This document shows, one piece after another, positions 53,401 through 60,679 of a stretch of 64,000 bases of DNA; the stretch's first letter is position 1, and every line of letters begins with the position of its first letter. The translations under genes were made by a program, and so were the position numbers. The stretch comes from Flavobacteriales bacterium. Lineage in GTDB: Bacteria; Bacteroidota; Bacteroidia; UBA10329. A model generated the notes under the pieces. It saw nothing but the letters and a program-made list of their open reading frames with translations, was not told the origin of the DNA and ran no database searches. The DNA lies in assembly GCA_016124845.1 (NCBI GenBank), contig WGMW01000029.1, positions 1-64,000 of the forward strand, read 5' to 3'.

Positions 53401-53696
53401 TCAAGGTGACACCCGTTTTCACATTTTACATTCCCAACAGTTTCACCCCGAACGGAGATGGCGTAAATGACTTTTTCCAACCTTATGGGGAAGGAGTAGA
53501 CTGGAACACGTTCTCAATGGAGATCTTCAATCGATGGGGGGATAAGATCTATGTTACCAACGACATCGGTCACCCTTGGGATGGAACCATGAACGGGCAT
53601 CCTGCTGAAATGGGTGTTTACGTTTGGTCGATATCCATTCGTCAAACAAAAAACATGATGCACTACTACCATGGACATGTCAACCTTTTGAGATAG
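44466..53696 (+). CDS. Giant SprB-repeat adhesin C (3076 aa)
   Basis: The signal peptide is about residues 1-27 (EAFS-Q). A unique beta-rich domain (28-180) ends in a Cys cluster (CYYNCTQSCC). One SprB repeat follows, then seven ~75-aa repeats (about 268-795) of the pattern PAGPFC...PGGTWSGNGI...AGPGTWTITY...CG. From about 800 to 2710 the chain consists of ~80-aa modules in sets of three, including SprB repeats and Ig-like units; one 242-aa set is repeated almost exactly (see 47804-50196). The end holds the conserved Ig-like module, two PKD domains and the type-B T9SS C-terminal domain (FYIPNSFTPNGDGVNDFFQPYGEG). It is Thr/Ser/Ala rich with very little Lys, and would be a long surface filament. 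Confidence 0.9.
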   Translation: MFSPKRFHLILMLLAMLMARGKEAFSQCGPLTTIYAGNNGQDGIMFDITAINSVNITHFDIDAYGNTHNYEIYHKVGTHVGFETNGGAWTLLGTAGNVPGNPRNSPTAVPINFSVHMCPGERHAFYITSTSTSASVSYTNGTGVGNIAASDANIQIREGTGKDYPFNTSYTPRIPNITCYYNCTQSCCEPPTINPTATSCQGACDGSATASAGAGSVAPYTYQWNAATGNQTGTTASSLCTGSYSVTVTDATGCVATSSTVVPSGPPITVPSISPAGPFCETQGNQTLYASVSGGTWSGNGITNASAGTFSPSAAGPGTWTITYSLPGQCGSSSTTTITVNAQADASIIPAGPFCVSDAPVNLSAATPGGSWSGNGIINSTTGTFQPSIAGVGTWNIQYQINGSCGATDSESITVTAGADATITTAGSYCENVTPFNLTALSPGGTWSGPGIVDAATGLWDPSVAGPGTWTVTYTIPAPCGDTDDATLTVTPGADASITPAGPFCLNDAPVVLSAADPGGTWVGAGITNANTGAFDPGTAGVGTWTILYTIPGACGQSQSTQISVSNGYDATINAVPIQCTTGSPITLTAANAGGTWSGPGITDGLAGTFDPSVAGPGNHIIHYDIPGGCGDSDVRVITVNQGADATIDPIPTLCTNSPIMNLTAASPGGSWSGTGIINPSAGTFFPGAVSPGTWTVTYNITGSCGDIDTETITIEPVGNPTITPVPPMCSDGLNITMTAATAGGTWSGTGITNPSTGSFSPAVAGPGNWTITYTLPGACGGTDTEVVTVSPPIVLNTTVDQQSHCGQPDGIISVSASGGTVANGYSYTWSTSPAQTAATASGLGPGNYAVTVTDDLGCTASSSVTVTPTTGFTASVSSTTDVSCAQSCDGTATVTAGAGSIGALTYSWNTTPAQTGATATNLCAGNYDVTVTDNVGCSTIASGTVGAPPSFTAAASNSGSPICFGESATLNVTASGGATPYASYSWSASPSDPTLTSPNSQSPTVSPTGYTTYTATVTDANGCTTTAQTSVDRGTEIILTPELIQQSNCGQPDGIITVNVTGGFVDSTYTYLWDTTPAETTDTVTGLVAGTYNVTVTDDVGCSATTSVTVTTSAGFTASVDTYNDVSCYSLCDGDATVTITGNSVAPLSYSWNTTPAQTTATATNLCAGSYDVTVTDNTGCSATASVTITEPAELTITAAASLTQLCEGESSDLTSSASGGAAPITYSWAASPADASLTASQQNPTVSPTATTTYTVTATDAGGCTATEQVTVNVSPAIVLNAVMDQQSNCGQADGAVSVTASGGTVATDYSYSWDSSPTQNTAAATGLLPGTYNVTVTDDVGCSETASAVVTSSAGFTASVDTYNDVSCYSLCDGDATVTITGNSVSPLAYSWNTTPAQTTATATNLCAGSYDVTVTDNTGCSATASVTITEPAELTITAAASLTQLCEGESSDLTSSASGGAAPIAYSWAASPADASLTASQQNPTVSPTATTTYTVTATDGNGCTATEQVTVDVSPAITLNAVMDQQSNCGQADGAVSVTASGGTVANDYSYSWDSSPAQNTAAATGLLPGTYNVTVTDDVGCSETASAVVTSSAGFTASVDTYNDVSCYSLCDGDATVTITGNAVSPLAYSWNTTPAQTTATATNLCAGSYDVTVTDNTGCSATASVTISEPAELTITAAASLTQLCEGESSDLTSSASGGAAPIAYSWAASPADASLTASQQNPTVSPTATTTYTVTATDGNGCTATEQVTVNVSPAIVLNAVMDQQSNCGQADGAVSVTALGGTVANDYSYSWDSSPAQNTAAATGLLPGTYNVTVTDDVGCSETASAVVTSSAGFTASIDTYNDVSCYSLCDGDATVTITGNAVSPLAYSWNTTPAQTTATATNLCAGSYDVTVTDNTGCMAMASVTIAEPAALTVTAAASSTLLCGGQSSDLTATVSGGNQPTFSWTATPADATLNGSTQNPTVTPTANTVYEVTVTDGGCTATDQVSVNVSPGITLNATMDQQSNCGQSDGIVSVAASGGTVANDYGYSWDSSPAQTTASATGLPPGTYTVTVTDDAGCTETASVDVITSGGFAASISAQTDANCYQGCDGAATVVADANAIAPLTYAWNTTPAQSTATATGLCAGTIDVTVTDNVGCVATTSVTIAEPTAFEVTVSASSPTVCTGGSTDLSAATTGGNQTNVTYSWSASPADPSLNASAQNPTVSPTASTVYTVTATDGNGCTATDQITIDIAASLTVNVTLDQQAACGQATGVATAIASGGTVAVDYAYGWNTTPAQTTATATGLAPGTYTVVALDDAGCTGSADITVTTSAGFTASISASTDATCYQACDGTATVAEDANAVAPVTYSWNTTPAQTTATATNLCAGNYDVTLTDAAGCVTTASVTINEPTELTATAAASQATICGGGTSDLSAIGAGGTGPYTYSWSATPADASLSASQQNPTVSPTANTTYTVTVADDNGCSATDQTSVSISPAISPSAVMNQESNCGQADGEATASATGGSVANDYAYSWNSTPTQTTATATGLLPGTYTVTITDDIGCSATADVDITTTSGFTASITGSTDANCFQGCDGTATVQESAGAVAPVIYAWGTVPPQLSATATNLCAGTYQVLVSDATGCTANASVTIAEPTELEATADASVTQVCIGQSVDLTASAVGGTTPYVSYSWTATPTDASLNTTQQNPTVSPTANTTYEVTVTDANGCTASKQVSVSVLSALTLNVVTPSSSPDTSICPGSTATINLSASGGDGNYSYYLQPDLTNPVSLPMAVQPNATTTYDFVVTDGCTTPSSSASSTISIFSLPQIDISGGDAGCHVHSVQLADNTVPTPTSWNWNFGDPQSSSNTSSSSSPSHTFSNPGLYDISLSIVTADGCSVDTTLTDYVEVYPLPVADFNLDPNVVSVVDGTITFTDQSSGNIDTWNWNFGTGDSSIVQNPVYTYTDTGSFIVQLTVTTVNGCQSTTRGSVKVTPVFTFYIPNSFTPNGDGVNDFFQPYGEGVDWNTFSMEIFNRWGDKIYVTNDIGHPWDGTMNGHPAEMGVYVWSISIRQTKNMMHYYHGHVNLLR
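45265..46853 (+). repeat. Seven diverged ~225-bp (75-aa) repeats within adhesin C
   Basis: Seven consecutive units each contain GG(T/S)W(S/V)G.GI, then F.P..AG.GTW or a variant, and CG before a short strand ending in (G)ADA(T/S)I. They differ by many substitutions, so they are older than the 726-bp repeats further on. Confidence 0.8.
47804..50196 (+). repeat. 726-bp near-identical tandem repeat (about 3.3 copies) in adhesin C
   Basis: The landmark CTTCGGTTGACAC recurs at 47821, 48547 and 49273, and as CATCGATTGACAC at 49999, exactly 726 bp (242 codons) apart each time. Each unit encodes three modules (TASVDTYNDVSCYSLCDGD..., AAASLTQLCEGESSDLTSS..., MDQQSNCGQADGAVSV...). Differences between copies are mostly single silent or conservative changes, so expansion is recent. 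Such repeats invite recombination and may be miscounted in assembly. Confidence 0.9.
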
Positions 53697-53865
53697 ATAT
53701 GTCATTTTGTGAACATGTTTGAATTTTCGGTTTCTTACATTGTACTTTCAACTTGATGAGAATTCATCGTTATTAAATGTTGAATTTTTCGCGTTTTTAG
53801 GTCTGCGAACAGCAACCCGAAAACATTGTGAGAGTCTTGAGCATGAACCAACCTACTACTGAGCT

Positions 53866-54318
53866 TTGAGGCCGACCGACCTACGCCTGATCGCGTTTTT
53901 GTCTTTTACTGTGCTATCCGTTCTGGCGAGCGGCAAACTGTTTGCGCAGATCGATCAGCAAACATCAACCATCTATTCCAGTGCTGGCGTTTCCATTACA
54001 TCGCAATTGGAAGATTGCCATGACACTAAAAACGGCACACATAAACAGTACGTTCTCCTTTCCATCTCCAACGAGAAAAATACTGCCATCAAAATCTCTT
54101 GGAAACGGGAACTCTGGCATGATGGAAAGTGTACTACCTGCATGGCAGATAGTGATGAATACCATACTTCTGTAGAGATTCCGGCAAATACCACATTGAG
54201 TGGCGAATGCACCGAAAACAACGGGCTGAGGATCTTTGTAAAGATGCTCGATCTGAAAGATGTTCGGCAGTTGACGCATTACGAACTGAAAGAAATAACG
54301 GTGACCGATGTGGAATAG
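53866..54318 (+). CDS. Small exported protein of unknown function
   Basis: The product (150 aa) has a signal peptide at about 1-27 (KLFA-Q) and a mature part with a beta-strand pattern and four cysteines (near residues 50, 89, 92 and 114). I do not recognise a family. The only usable start is TTG 53866; an ATG at 53843 is followed by a stop after eight codons. The 3' end overlaps the start of adhesin D by 11 bp, so the two are translationally coupled; a partner or chaperone role for that adhesin is possible. The 169 bp upstream show no clear promoter or terminator. Confidence 0.6.
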   Translation: MRPTDLRLIAFLSFTVLSVLASGKLFAQIDQQTSTIYSSAGVSITSQLEDCHDTKNGTHKQYVLLSISNEKNTAIKISWKRELWHDGKCTTCMADSDEYHTSVEIPANTTLSGECTENNGLRIFVKMLDLKDVRQLTHYELKEITVTDVE

Positions 54319-57300
54319 AAAAGTCATCTCGTTTCTTCCTGTTCTTGTGCTGCTCTATGGCAGTTCGTTTGGGCAATGCACGGTAAATGCTGATGCGACT
54401 TACACGGAGATCACCTGTGGTGAATGTGTAACGCTTTCGCATTTCGGTTCCACATCCGGTAACATCAGTTTTTCGGAGGACTTCAATAACGGACAACCGA
54501 CAGGGTGGTCGTTCACGCAGCAGGCGTCTTTTAACAATCCTTGCAGCCCGAACGGTGTGGATGGTACCACGCATCTTTGGATGGGCGACCAATCAGCCTC
54601 TCCCCGCTCACTCGAAACGCTTCCGTTGAACTTCGGCCCTTCTGTTGCTCCCGCAGGTGGCACCATCTGTTTCGATATGTTGTATGCCATCCAAGGAAAC
54701 GCCTCGCCCTGCGAAGGTCCGGACGAACCGGATGAAGGCGTTTATCTCCAATATTCCATCGATGGCGGCAACACATGGATCACCATTCATTATTTCGACC
54801 CGAATGGTGGAAATGACCCGCAATTAGTGAACTGGAACAACTGGTGTTTCCCAATTCCAGCTGGAGCATTGGTGAATAACGTTCAGTTCCGATGGTTTCA
54901 GGATGCCGATTCGGGTGCAGAGTACGACCATTGGGGGATTGATAATGTTGAAATCATCGTAAACGACCCGAATGTGACCTACACCTGGCAGCATGACGGT
55001 TACACCACCTCATTGCCGGGAGACGACCCGACACCTGTTTGTCCGCTGGTAACCACAACCTATACGGTGGATATGACCACGAGCACCGGTAACTGCCAGA
55101 ATTCCGTTCAAGTGGTGGTGACCAATCCGGATGTTCAGGTAGATGCCGGAGCGGATCAAACCGTGTGTCCGGGAGATTGCATCAACCTTGCAGGAACTGC
55201 TGCCGTTGTAAATGACCCGGGAGGTCCGAAAACATTTGAGAATAACCAGACCGAAACGTTCGATGCATCCATTTTTGGAGGTGCTTCGGTGAATGTGAAC
55301 GTTCAGGATCTGAACATGAGTACCGTCAACCCCGGTTCCATTACACAGGTATGTCTTACCAGCTTGGATTTTACCGGACTTAACCTTCCACCTTCGGGTG
55401 TTGAGGCGTTATCCGTGACATTGGTCTGTCCTGATGGAACCCAAGTAGAACTTGTTCCTATCGGAGGAGCCCCGGCAGGCAGTTTTATCAATGCGTCCTC
55501 CTATCAGAATACCTGTTTTGTTCCTTCCGGAGGATCGGCACTTTCGGGTGCAAACCCCACCCCAATAACCGGAACTTACAACACAAGCCAACCACTATCT
55601 GGCATGAACGGCTGCACCGCAAATGGTGTTTGGTCCATTTCGGTTGAAACAAATGCCTTCAGCGGATCGGGGACATTTGACGGGTGGTCCATCACGTTTG
55701 ATGACGAACCGGATGAATACACGCCCGATGTGGTCTGGTCTCCAACCACCGATATGGCAGCTGGACAGGAAACCACGCTCACTCCTCAGGTCTGCCCCAC
55801 AAGTGCCATCACCTACACGCTCACAGCATCGGACGATGCCGGCTGTGTAACTGTTTCGGATGATGTGACCATAACCATCGACCCGAACTGTTGCGATCCA
55901 CAGACACCACCAATTCAGGGTCCGTCTCCGGTCTGCGAGAATGAAAGTGGATCCGTCTATTCGGTTACCAATACGCCTGGTTCTACCTTCACGTGGACTG
56001 TTCCAACGGGTGCTTCCATCGTTTCGGGCCAAGGAACCAATTCCATAACTGTGAACTGGGGAACCACCAGCGGACAGGTTTCCGTGGTGGAGACCATCCA
56101 ATGTGGCGATGGCCCTGCTGTAACGTTTGATGTGACCGTGCAACCTTGTGCCGGTTGCACCATGACAGCCTTGGATCTGACCATGACCGATTGCTACACG
56201 ACCAGCCAAAGCACGCTGGAATATGATCTGGAAGCCACGCTCACATTCAGCAATCCACCAAGTACAGGACAGCTTATTGTTTCCGATTGTTTTTTCAACA
56301 CGCAAACATTCACACCACCGTTCATTAGCCCGATGACGGTCACATTTACCGGGCTGCCTCAAGACGGCCTTGCCTGTGATTTCGGAGCCGTTTTCAGCGA
56401 TGATCAGAACTGCAACATCACCACTACGTTCACAGCTCCTCCTACTATAACCTATTACGAATCTGAATGTGTTACAGGAACGGGCGAGGTAACCGGCTCC
56501 ATTGAATTCAATAATCCGCCATCAACGGGAACTATTGTAGTGGAGATAAATGATGGAACCAACACGCAATCGACCAACATTCAGCCACCCTTCAGTAGCC
56601 CTGAAGCATGGTCGGTGACCGGATTGGACCCGGCAGCCGCCAGCTACACCATCACCTACTATTTCTCAGATTTCCCAACCTGCGAACAGACACAGACCAT
56701 TATCTGTGGTTGTAGTGCAGATGCAGGTACCACTACGGCCACCATCACAGGCAGCGGCCTGAATGATGTTATTCTCTGCGATGGCGACCAGTTTCAATTG
56801 GTTACCAATGGTGATTACACCTACCCGGAAGACAATGGGCCGCTTGTTGACGGAAACGGCAATCAATTTCCGTATGCACCTGCCATCAACTTCCTCGTTT
56901 ATAGTTGTCCGCCAACGCCTGGAGTTTTCCCAAATGATGACCCTTGTTTCCTTGCTCCGATTCCAATTGCCGATGGAATTGCCGATATCAATGATGCAAA
57001 CTCGATCATCAGTCTGTTTCCTCCGGGTACCTTCACGAACAATGAGGTCTATTATGTTCCGATAACCACTTACTCCTTCGACCCGGTTGCGCCAACATTC
57101 ATTGTTCTGCAAGATTGCTGGAATATGGGACCGACAACGATGGTAACGTATCTGGAGCCAACTGCTTCTGTAGTGACTCCCGATTGTCAGACCAATACTG
57201 TGAGCGTCAACCTGAGTGGCGGCTATGCTGAGGTTTACGGTGGAGATTTCACAGCCTCCAACCTACAGCCAGCAACTGCCGATTTCGTGAACTCTACATG

Positions 57301-59404
57301 CCAGAATGGTGGAGACATCGTGGTTGAGAACCTTCAGAACGGTGACAACTATTCGTTTGATGTAACCGATGAGAATGGTTGCCCTCTGACAATAAGTGGT
57401 GGGCCGTTCGTGGCGTTGCCGATCGCTGATGCCGGAACGGATGCGCAGACCTGCCAGTTGTTCTACCAATTGCAGGCCGTAGCAAGTTATGGAACCGGAA
57501 CATGGACAGGTGGTCCTGCCGGAACGACTTTTACGCCTGATGCCAACACACCTGATGCAACCGTGACGGTAACAACCGCTGGTTCCTACACTTTCACGTG
57601 GACTGAAGACAACGGAAATGGATGTACCGCATCCGATGAAGTGGTGATCGATTTCTCTGAAATGAGCATTCCTGCGGTGATCACCGATGCATCATGCGGA
57701 AGTAGCGATGGACAGATCGTGGTTGCACCGCAGGGAGGCGTCAGTCCATACAGCTACAGTTGGACAAGTGGAGGGAATGGCCCTGTCGAAGGCAATCTTG
57801 GCGTTGGAAACGTTACTGTTACCGTAACGGATGCCACAGGTTGCAGTTTGGATTCCACGTTCACCATCAACCAACCCGTTTCATTCAACACCGTTGTTAA
57901 CAGCGCAGATGAAACCTGCTTCAATGCATGCGATGGCAGCATCGACATACAACCCGATGGTGCCGGTCCGTACACTTACACGTGGACACCGAATGTGGCC
58001 AACTCGAACTCATCATCCACGCTTTGTCAAGATGATTATCAGATTCTGGTGTCCGATCAGGACGGATGCACGAAGGTGGTAAACGTCACCATCTCCGGTC
58101 CAGCGGAAGTGGTTGTTTCCGTGTCTTCCGATGTAAACGAAGTGTGCATTGGCGGAACCGCCAATCTAACCGCTCAAATTACGGGTGGCGTTGCTCCGTT
58201 GAACTACGCCTGGACTGCAAATCCAGCAGACCCAACGCTTAATTCTACAGCATCAAATCCTGCGGTAAATCCAACCCAAACAACCACTTACAGTTTGATG
58301 GTAACGGATACCAACGGCTGCCAATCTGCTCCGAAAACCGTTACAATCGATGTGCTTCCTCCTTTGACATTGAGTGTCATTCGTCCATTGTTCAGTCCTG
58401 ACACGAGTATCTGTCCTTACGATTTTGCAACCATCGATCTGCAAGCAGGTGGAGGCGATGGCAACTATGACATCTTCCTTTTACCGGACAACACGACACC
58501 CGTAACGCTGCCCATTGACACCCAACCGTTGGTGACAACCACCTTTGATTTCATGGTATCTGACGGATGTGGCACGCCACCTGCATTTGCTTCCAGTACC
58601 GTTACCATCATCCCGCTCCCCACCATTGTTGTGAATGCCGAACCAGATAGTGGTTGTCAGCCTCTGACCGTTGATTTCAGTGACCTGACGCAACCCACAC
58701 CGGCTTCATGGACATGGAGCTTCGGAGATCCCAACTCGGATTCAAATACCGCAAGCGTTCAAAACCCTTCGCACGAGTACGAAGATGCGGGAAGCTACAC
58801 GATTTCGCTCTCCGTTACCACAGTAGAAGGGTGTGTGACAGATACCGTTCTTACCGACTTTGTACAGGTGTTCCCGTTACCCTCTGCCAGCTTCGATCTA
58901 ACCCCTGAGGTAGTGAATCTTCTCAACGCAGATATTGAATTCACCGACCACTCTATTGGAGATCTTGCCAGTTGGAACTGGACCTTCGGTGATGGGGCAT
59001 CTTCAACACAACAGAATCCGACACACCTGTATTCAGATACGGGAACGTACATCATACATGAGCTCGTTACCACAATTCATGGATGTACGGATGAGGCGGT
59101 CGGACAGGTCATCATCGAACCTGATTTCATGTTCTATGCTCCCAATGCCTTTACACCAAATGAGAACGGTAAAAACGATGGGTTCCGTGGCTACGGAGAA
59201 GGCATTGATTGGGACACCTATAAGATGTCAATATTTGACCGTTGGGGAGAGTTGATCTACTATACCGAAGACATAAACGACCCGTGGGATGGAACATACA
59301 AAGGGGCACCCGTTCAAATGGCCGTTTATGTATGGAGGATAAAACTGAATGATGTGAAGGGAAATGACCACTCATACATTGGTCATGTTACACTACTGAG
59401 GTAA
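54308..59404 (+). CDS. Multidomain adhesin D with P-domain and type-B T9SS C-terminal domain
   Basis: The product (1698 aa) has a signal peptide at about 1-22 (SSFG-Q). An N-terminal jelly-roll-like domain (about 48-220, LETLPLNF..., GVYLQYSIDGGNTWITIHYFDP, YDHWGIDNVEI) resembles reelin-type subrepeats. A proprotein-convertase P-like domain lies at about 305-465 (TFENNQTETFDASI ... GTFDGWSITF), then a PKD-like unit (545-615), several unclassified beta domains (620-1060), SprB repeats (about 1120-1260), an Ig-like unit, the conserved TLSVIRPLFSPDTSICPYDF module, two PKD domains (1450-1600) and the type-B C-terminal domain (1605-1698). It overlaps the preceding small gene by 11 bp. No protease catalytic domain accompanies the P domain. 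Confidence 0.87.
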   Translation: MWNRKVISFLPVLVLLYGSSFGQCTVNADATYTEITCGECVTLSHFGSTSGNISFSEDFNNGQPTGWSFTQQASFNNPCSPNGVDGTTHLWMGDQSASPRSLETLPLNFGPSVAPAGGTICFDMLYAIQGNASPCEGPDEPDEGVYLQYSIDGGNTWITIHYFDPNGGNDPQLVNWNNWCFPIPAGALVNNVQFRWFQDADSGAEYDHWGIDNVEIIVNDPNVTYTWQHDGYTTSLPGDDPTPVCPLVTTTYTVDMTTSTGNCQNSVQVVVTNPDVQVDAGADQTVCPGDCINLAGTAAVVNDPGGPKTFENNQTETFDASIFGGASVNVNVQDLNMSTVNPGSITQVCLTSLDFTGLNLPPSGVEALSVTLVCPDGTQVELVPIGGAPAGSFINASSYQNTCFVPSGGSALSGANPTPITGTYNTSQPLSGMNGCTANGVWSISVETNAFSGSGTFDGWSITFDDEPDEYTPDVVWSPTTDMAAGQETTLTPQVCPTSAITYTLTASDDAGCVTVSDDVTITIDPNCCDPQTPPIQGPSPVCENESGSVYSVTNTPGSTFTWTVPTGASIVSGQGTNSITVNWGTTSGQVSVVETIQCGDGPAVTFDVTVQPCAGCTMTALDLTMTDCYTTSQSTLEYDLEATLTFSNPPSTGQLIVSDCFFNTQTFTPPFISPMTVTFTGLPQDGLACDFGAVFSDDQNCNITTTFTAPPTITYYESECVTGTGEVTGSIEFNNPPSTGTIVVEINDGTNTQSTNIQPPFSSPEAWSVTGLDPAAASYTITYYFSDFPTCEQTQTIICGCSADAGTTTATITGSGLNDVILCDGDQFQLVTNGDYTYPEDNGPLVDGNGNQFPYAPAINFLVYSCPPTPGVFPNDDPCFLAPIPIADGIADINDANSIISLFPPGTFTNNEVYYVPITTYSFDPVAPTFIVLQDCWNMGPTTMVTYLEPTASVVTPDCQTNTVSVNLSGGYAEVYGGDFTASNLQPATADFVNSTCQNGGDIVVENLQNGDNYSFDVTDENGCPLTISGGPFVALPIADAGTDAQTCQLFYQLQAVASYGTGTWTGGPAGTTFTPDANTPDATVTVTTAGSYTFTWTEDNGNGCTASDEVVIDFSEMSIPAVITDASCGSSDGQIVVAPQGGVSPYSYSWTSGGNGPVEGNLGVGNVTVTVTDATGCSLDSTFTINQPVSFNTVVNSADETCFNACDGSIDIQPDGAGPYTYTWTPNVANSNSSSTLCQDDYQILVSDQDGCTKVVNVTISGPAEVVVSVSSDVNEVCIGGTANLTAQITGGVAPLNYAWTANPADPTLNSTASNPAVNPTQTTTYSLMVTDTNGCQSAPKTVTIDVLPPLTLSVIRPLFSPDTSICPYDFATIDLQAGGGDGNYDIFLLPDNTTPVTLPIDTQPLVTTTFDFMVSDGCGTPPAFASSTVTIIPLPTIVVNAEPDSGCQPLTVDFSDLTQPTPASWTWSFGDPNSDSNTASVQNPSHEYEDAGSYTISLSVTTVEGCVTDTVLTDFVQVFPLPSASFDLTPEVVNLLNADIEFTDHSIGDLASWNWTFGDGASSTQQNPTHLYSDTGTYIIHELVTTIHGCTDEAVGQVIIEPDFMFYAPNAFTPNENGKNDGFRGYGEGIDWDTYKMSIFDRWGELIYYTEDINDPWDGTYKGAPVQMAVYVWRIKLNDVKGNDHSYIGHVTLLR

Positions 59405-59461
59405 GATCTGTCGGTAGAAAAGCGCGGATCTGCTTCTTAGATAACACCAATTTTACAACCG

Positions 59462-59491
59462 ATTGAAAATTTCAACATTTATGTACATTTG
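59462..59491 (+). promoter_or_regulatory. Promoter of the collagen-like protein gene
   Basis: ATTG (59462-59465, 3 of 4), 18 bp, TACATTTG (59484-59491, perfect). The leader to ATG 59516 is about 20 nt. The -7 element overlaps the alternative TTG start at 59489, which argues for the later start. Confidence 0.6.
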
Positions 59492-59515
59492 GGACTTCTT
59501 ACAAAACCCCTATTC

Positions 59516-60661
59516 ATGAGAATGAATCTACGACTTCTTGTTTCGAGCATATTTACCCTCGTGCTATTCACGGTGGCTCAGGTATCCGCTCAGGATAACG
59601 TTGGTATTGGAACGACCACTCCTCACCCGAACTCGATTTTGGATGTGACCTCTGCTGAGAAAGGAATGCTGGTACCACGGGTCAATACGCTACAGCGATT
59701 GGGAATTGCCAACCCACCAACTACAACGCTACCCAATGATGCGCAAGGTCTGTTGGTATATGATATTGATCTGAACCAATTCTGTTACTGGGATGATGCT
59801 ACGGTTGACTGGATATGCTTCGGATCCGGTGGCTATGGAGCTACAGGACCAACTGGACCACAGGGACCTCAAGGGCCAAGCGGATCAAATGGCGTTACTG
59901 GCCCGACCGGTCCCCAAGGACCCACAGGGGTTGGTTTACAAGGACCTACAGGTCCGACCGGTCCTCAGGGACCTACGGGTCCTGTAACAGGTGTAACAGG
60001 ACCGACCGGACCAACCGGTGTGAATGGGGCTACTGGTCCCACCGGAGCCAATGGTCCTACTGGTGCTACGGGACCTGCCGGACCTGCCGGGCCTACTGGT
60101 CCTACCGGAGCCAACGGTACAACCGGACCGCAAGGACCTGCCGGACCAACTGGTGCTAATGGTTCCAACGGATCAACGGGTCCTCAAGGATCTCAGGGGC
60201 CTCAAGGACCACAAGGGCCTACTGGCCCTGCCGGAACTGGATCTCAGGTTTTCAGTACCACCGGAACAACCGATATCAGTATGAACTCAACTACGTTTAC
60301 AAGTACTGGGTTGTCGTTGACCTTCACTCCTACTACAAGTAATGGACTTGTGATGATGACCATTTCAGGACGTTCTGATCCGCAGGCATATCCAATTCAA
60401 AACGTCTTTGTTCGTGTCCTACTTGACGGAACACCGATCGGTGGTGCAAATACAACCGGTGAGGATTACGATGATGTCTACGGAGTTGCCACCACATGGT
60501 CACTTTCTTTCACTAAACCGGTAAGCATGACCGCAAACGTATCTCATACTCTGACGCTTGAATGGATGAGAACAGGTCTTTATACTGGAACGATCTACTG
60601 TGAGCCTGCGACCTCTACAAATGGCACAAATCACAGAACACTAAGTGTTATCTGCTATTAA
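59516..60661 (+). CDS. Collagen-like triple-helix surface protein
   Basis: The product (381 aa) has a signal peptide at about 1-25 (QVSA-Q). An N-terminal segment ([29 protein letters not shown]) is a type common at the start of Bacteroidota tail-fibre-like and endosialidase-chaperone proteins. A Gly-X-Y region runs from about 108 to 241 (mostly GPTGPQ, GATGPA, GANG), with two breaks (near GVGLQGP and GPVTGVTGP). A C-terminal beta-sandwich head of about 140 aa follows, likely a trimerisation domain. There is no T9SS sorting domain, unlike the adhesins upstream. The start ATG 59516 follows a good promoter. Probably a trimeric stalk-and-head adhesin; how it reaches the surface is unclear. Confidence 0.85.
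   Translation: MRMNLRLLVSSIFTLVLFTVAQVSAQDNVGIGTTTPHPNSILDVTSAEKGMLVPRVNTLQRLGIANPPTTTLPNDAQGLLVYDIDLNQFCYWDDATVDWICFGSGGYGATGPTGPQGPQGPSGSNGVTGPTGPQGPTGVGLQGPTGPTGPQGPTGPVTGVTGPTGPTGVNGATGPTGANGPTGATGPAGPAGPTGPTGANGTTGPQGPAGPTGANGSNGSTGPQGSQGPQGPQGPTGPAGTGSQVFSTTGTTDISMNSTTFTSTGLSLTFTPTTSNGLVMMTISGRSDPQAYPIQNVFVRVLLDGTPIGGANTTGEDYDDVYGVATTWSLSFTKPVSMTANVSHTLTLEWMRTGLYTGTIYCEPATSTNGTNHRTLSVICY
59837..60238 (+). repeat. Collagen Gly-X-Y coding repeat
   Basis: About 44 G-X-Y triplets built from ggacc/ggtcc-type codons (GPTGPQ and related). The 9-bp periodic DNA can slip during replication, so length differences between strains are likely. Confidence 0.85.
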
Positions 60662-60679
60662 TTAATGATTGGTTTCTCA

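Noticed and set aside
59936-60168. Minus-strand Gly/Pro-rich ORFs over the collagen-like region
   Set aside because: The complement of Gly-X-Y codons also reads as Gly/Pro-rich in some frames; the plus frame has promoter, signal peptide and head domain.
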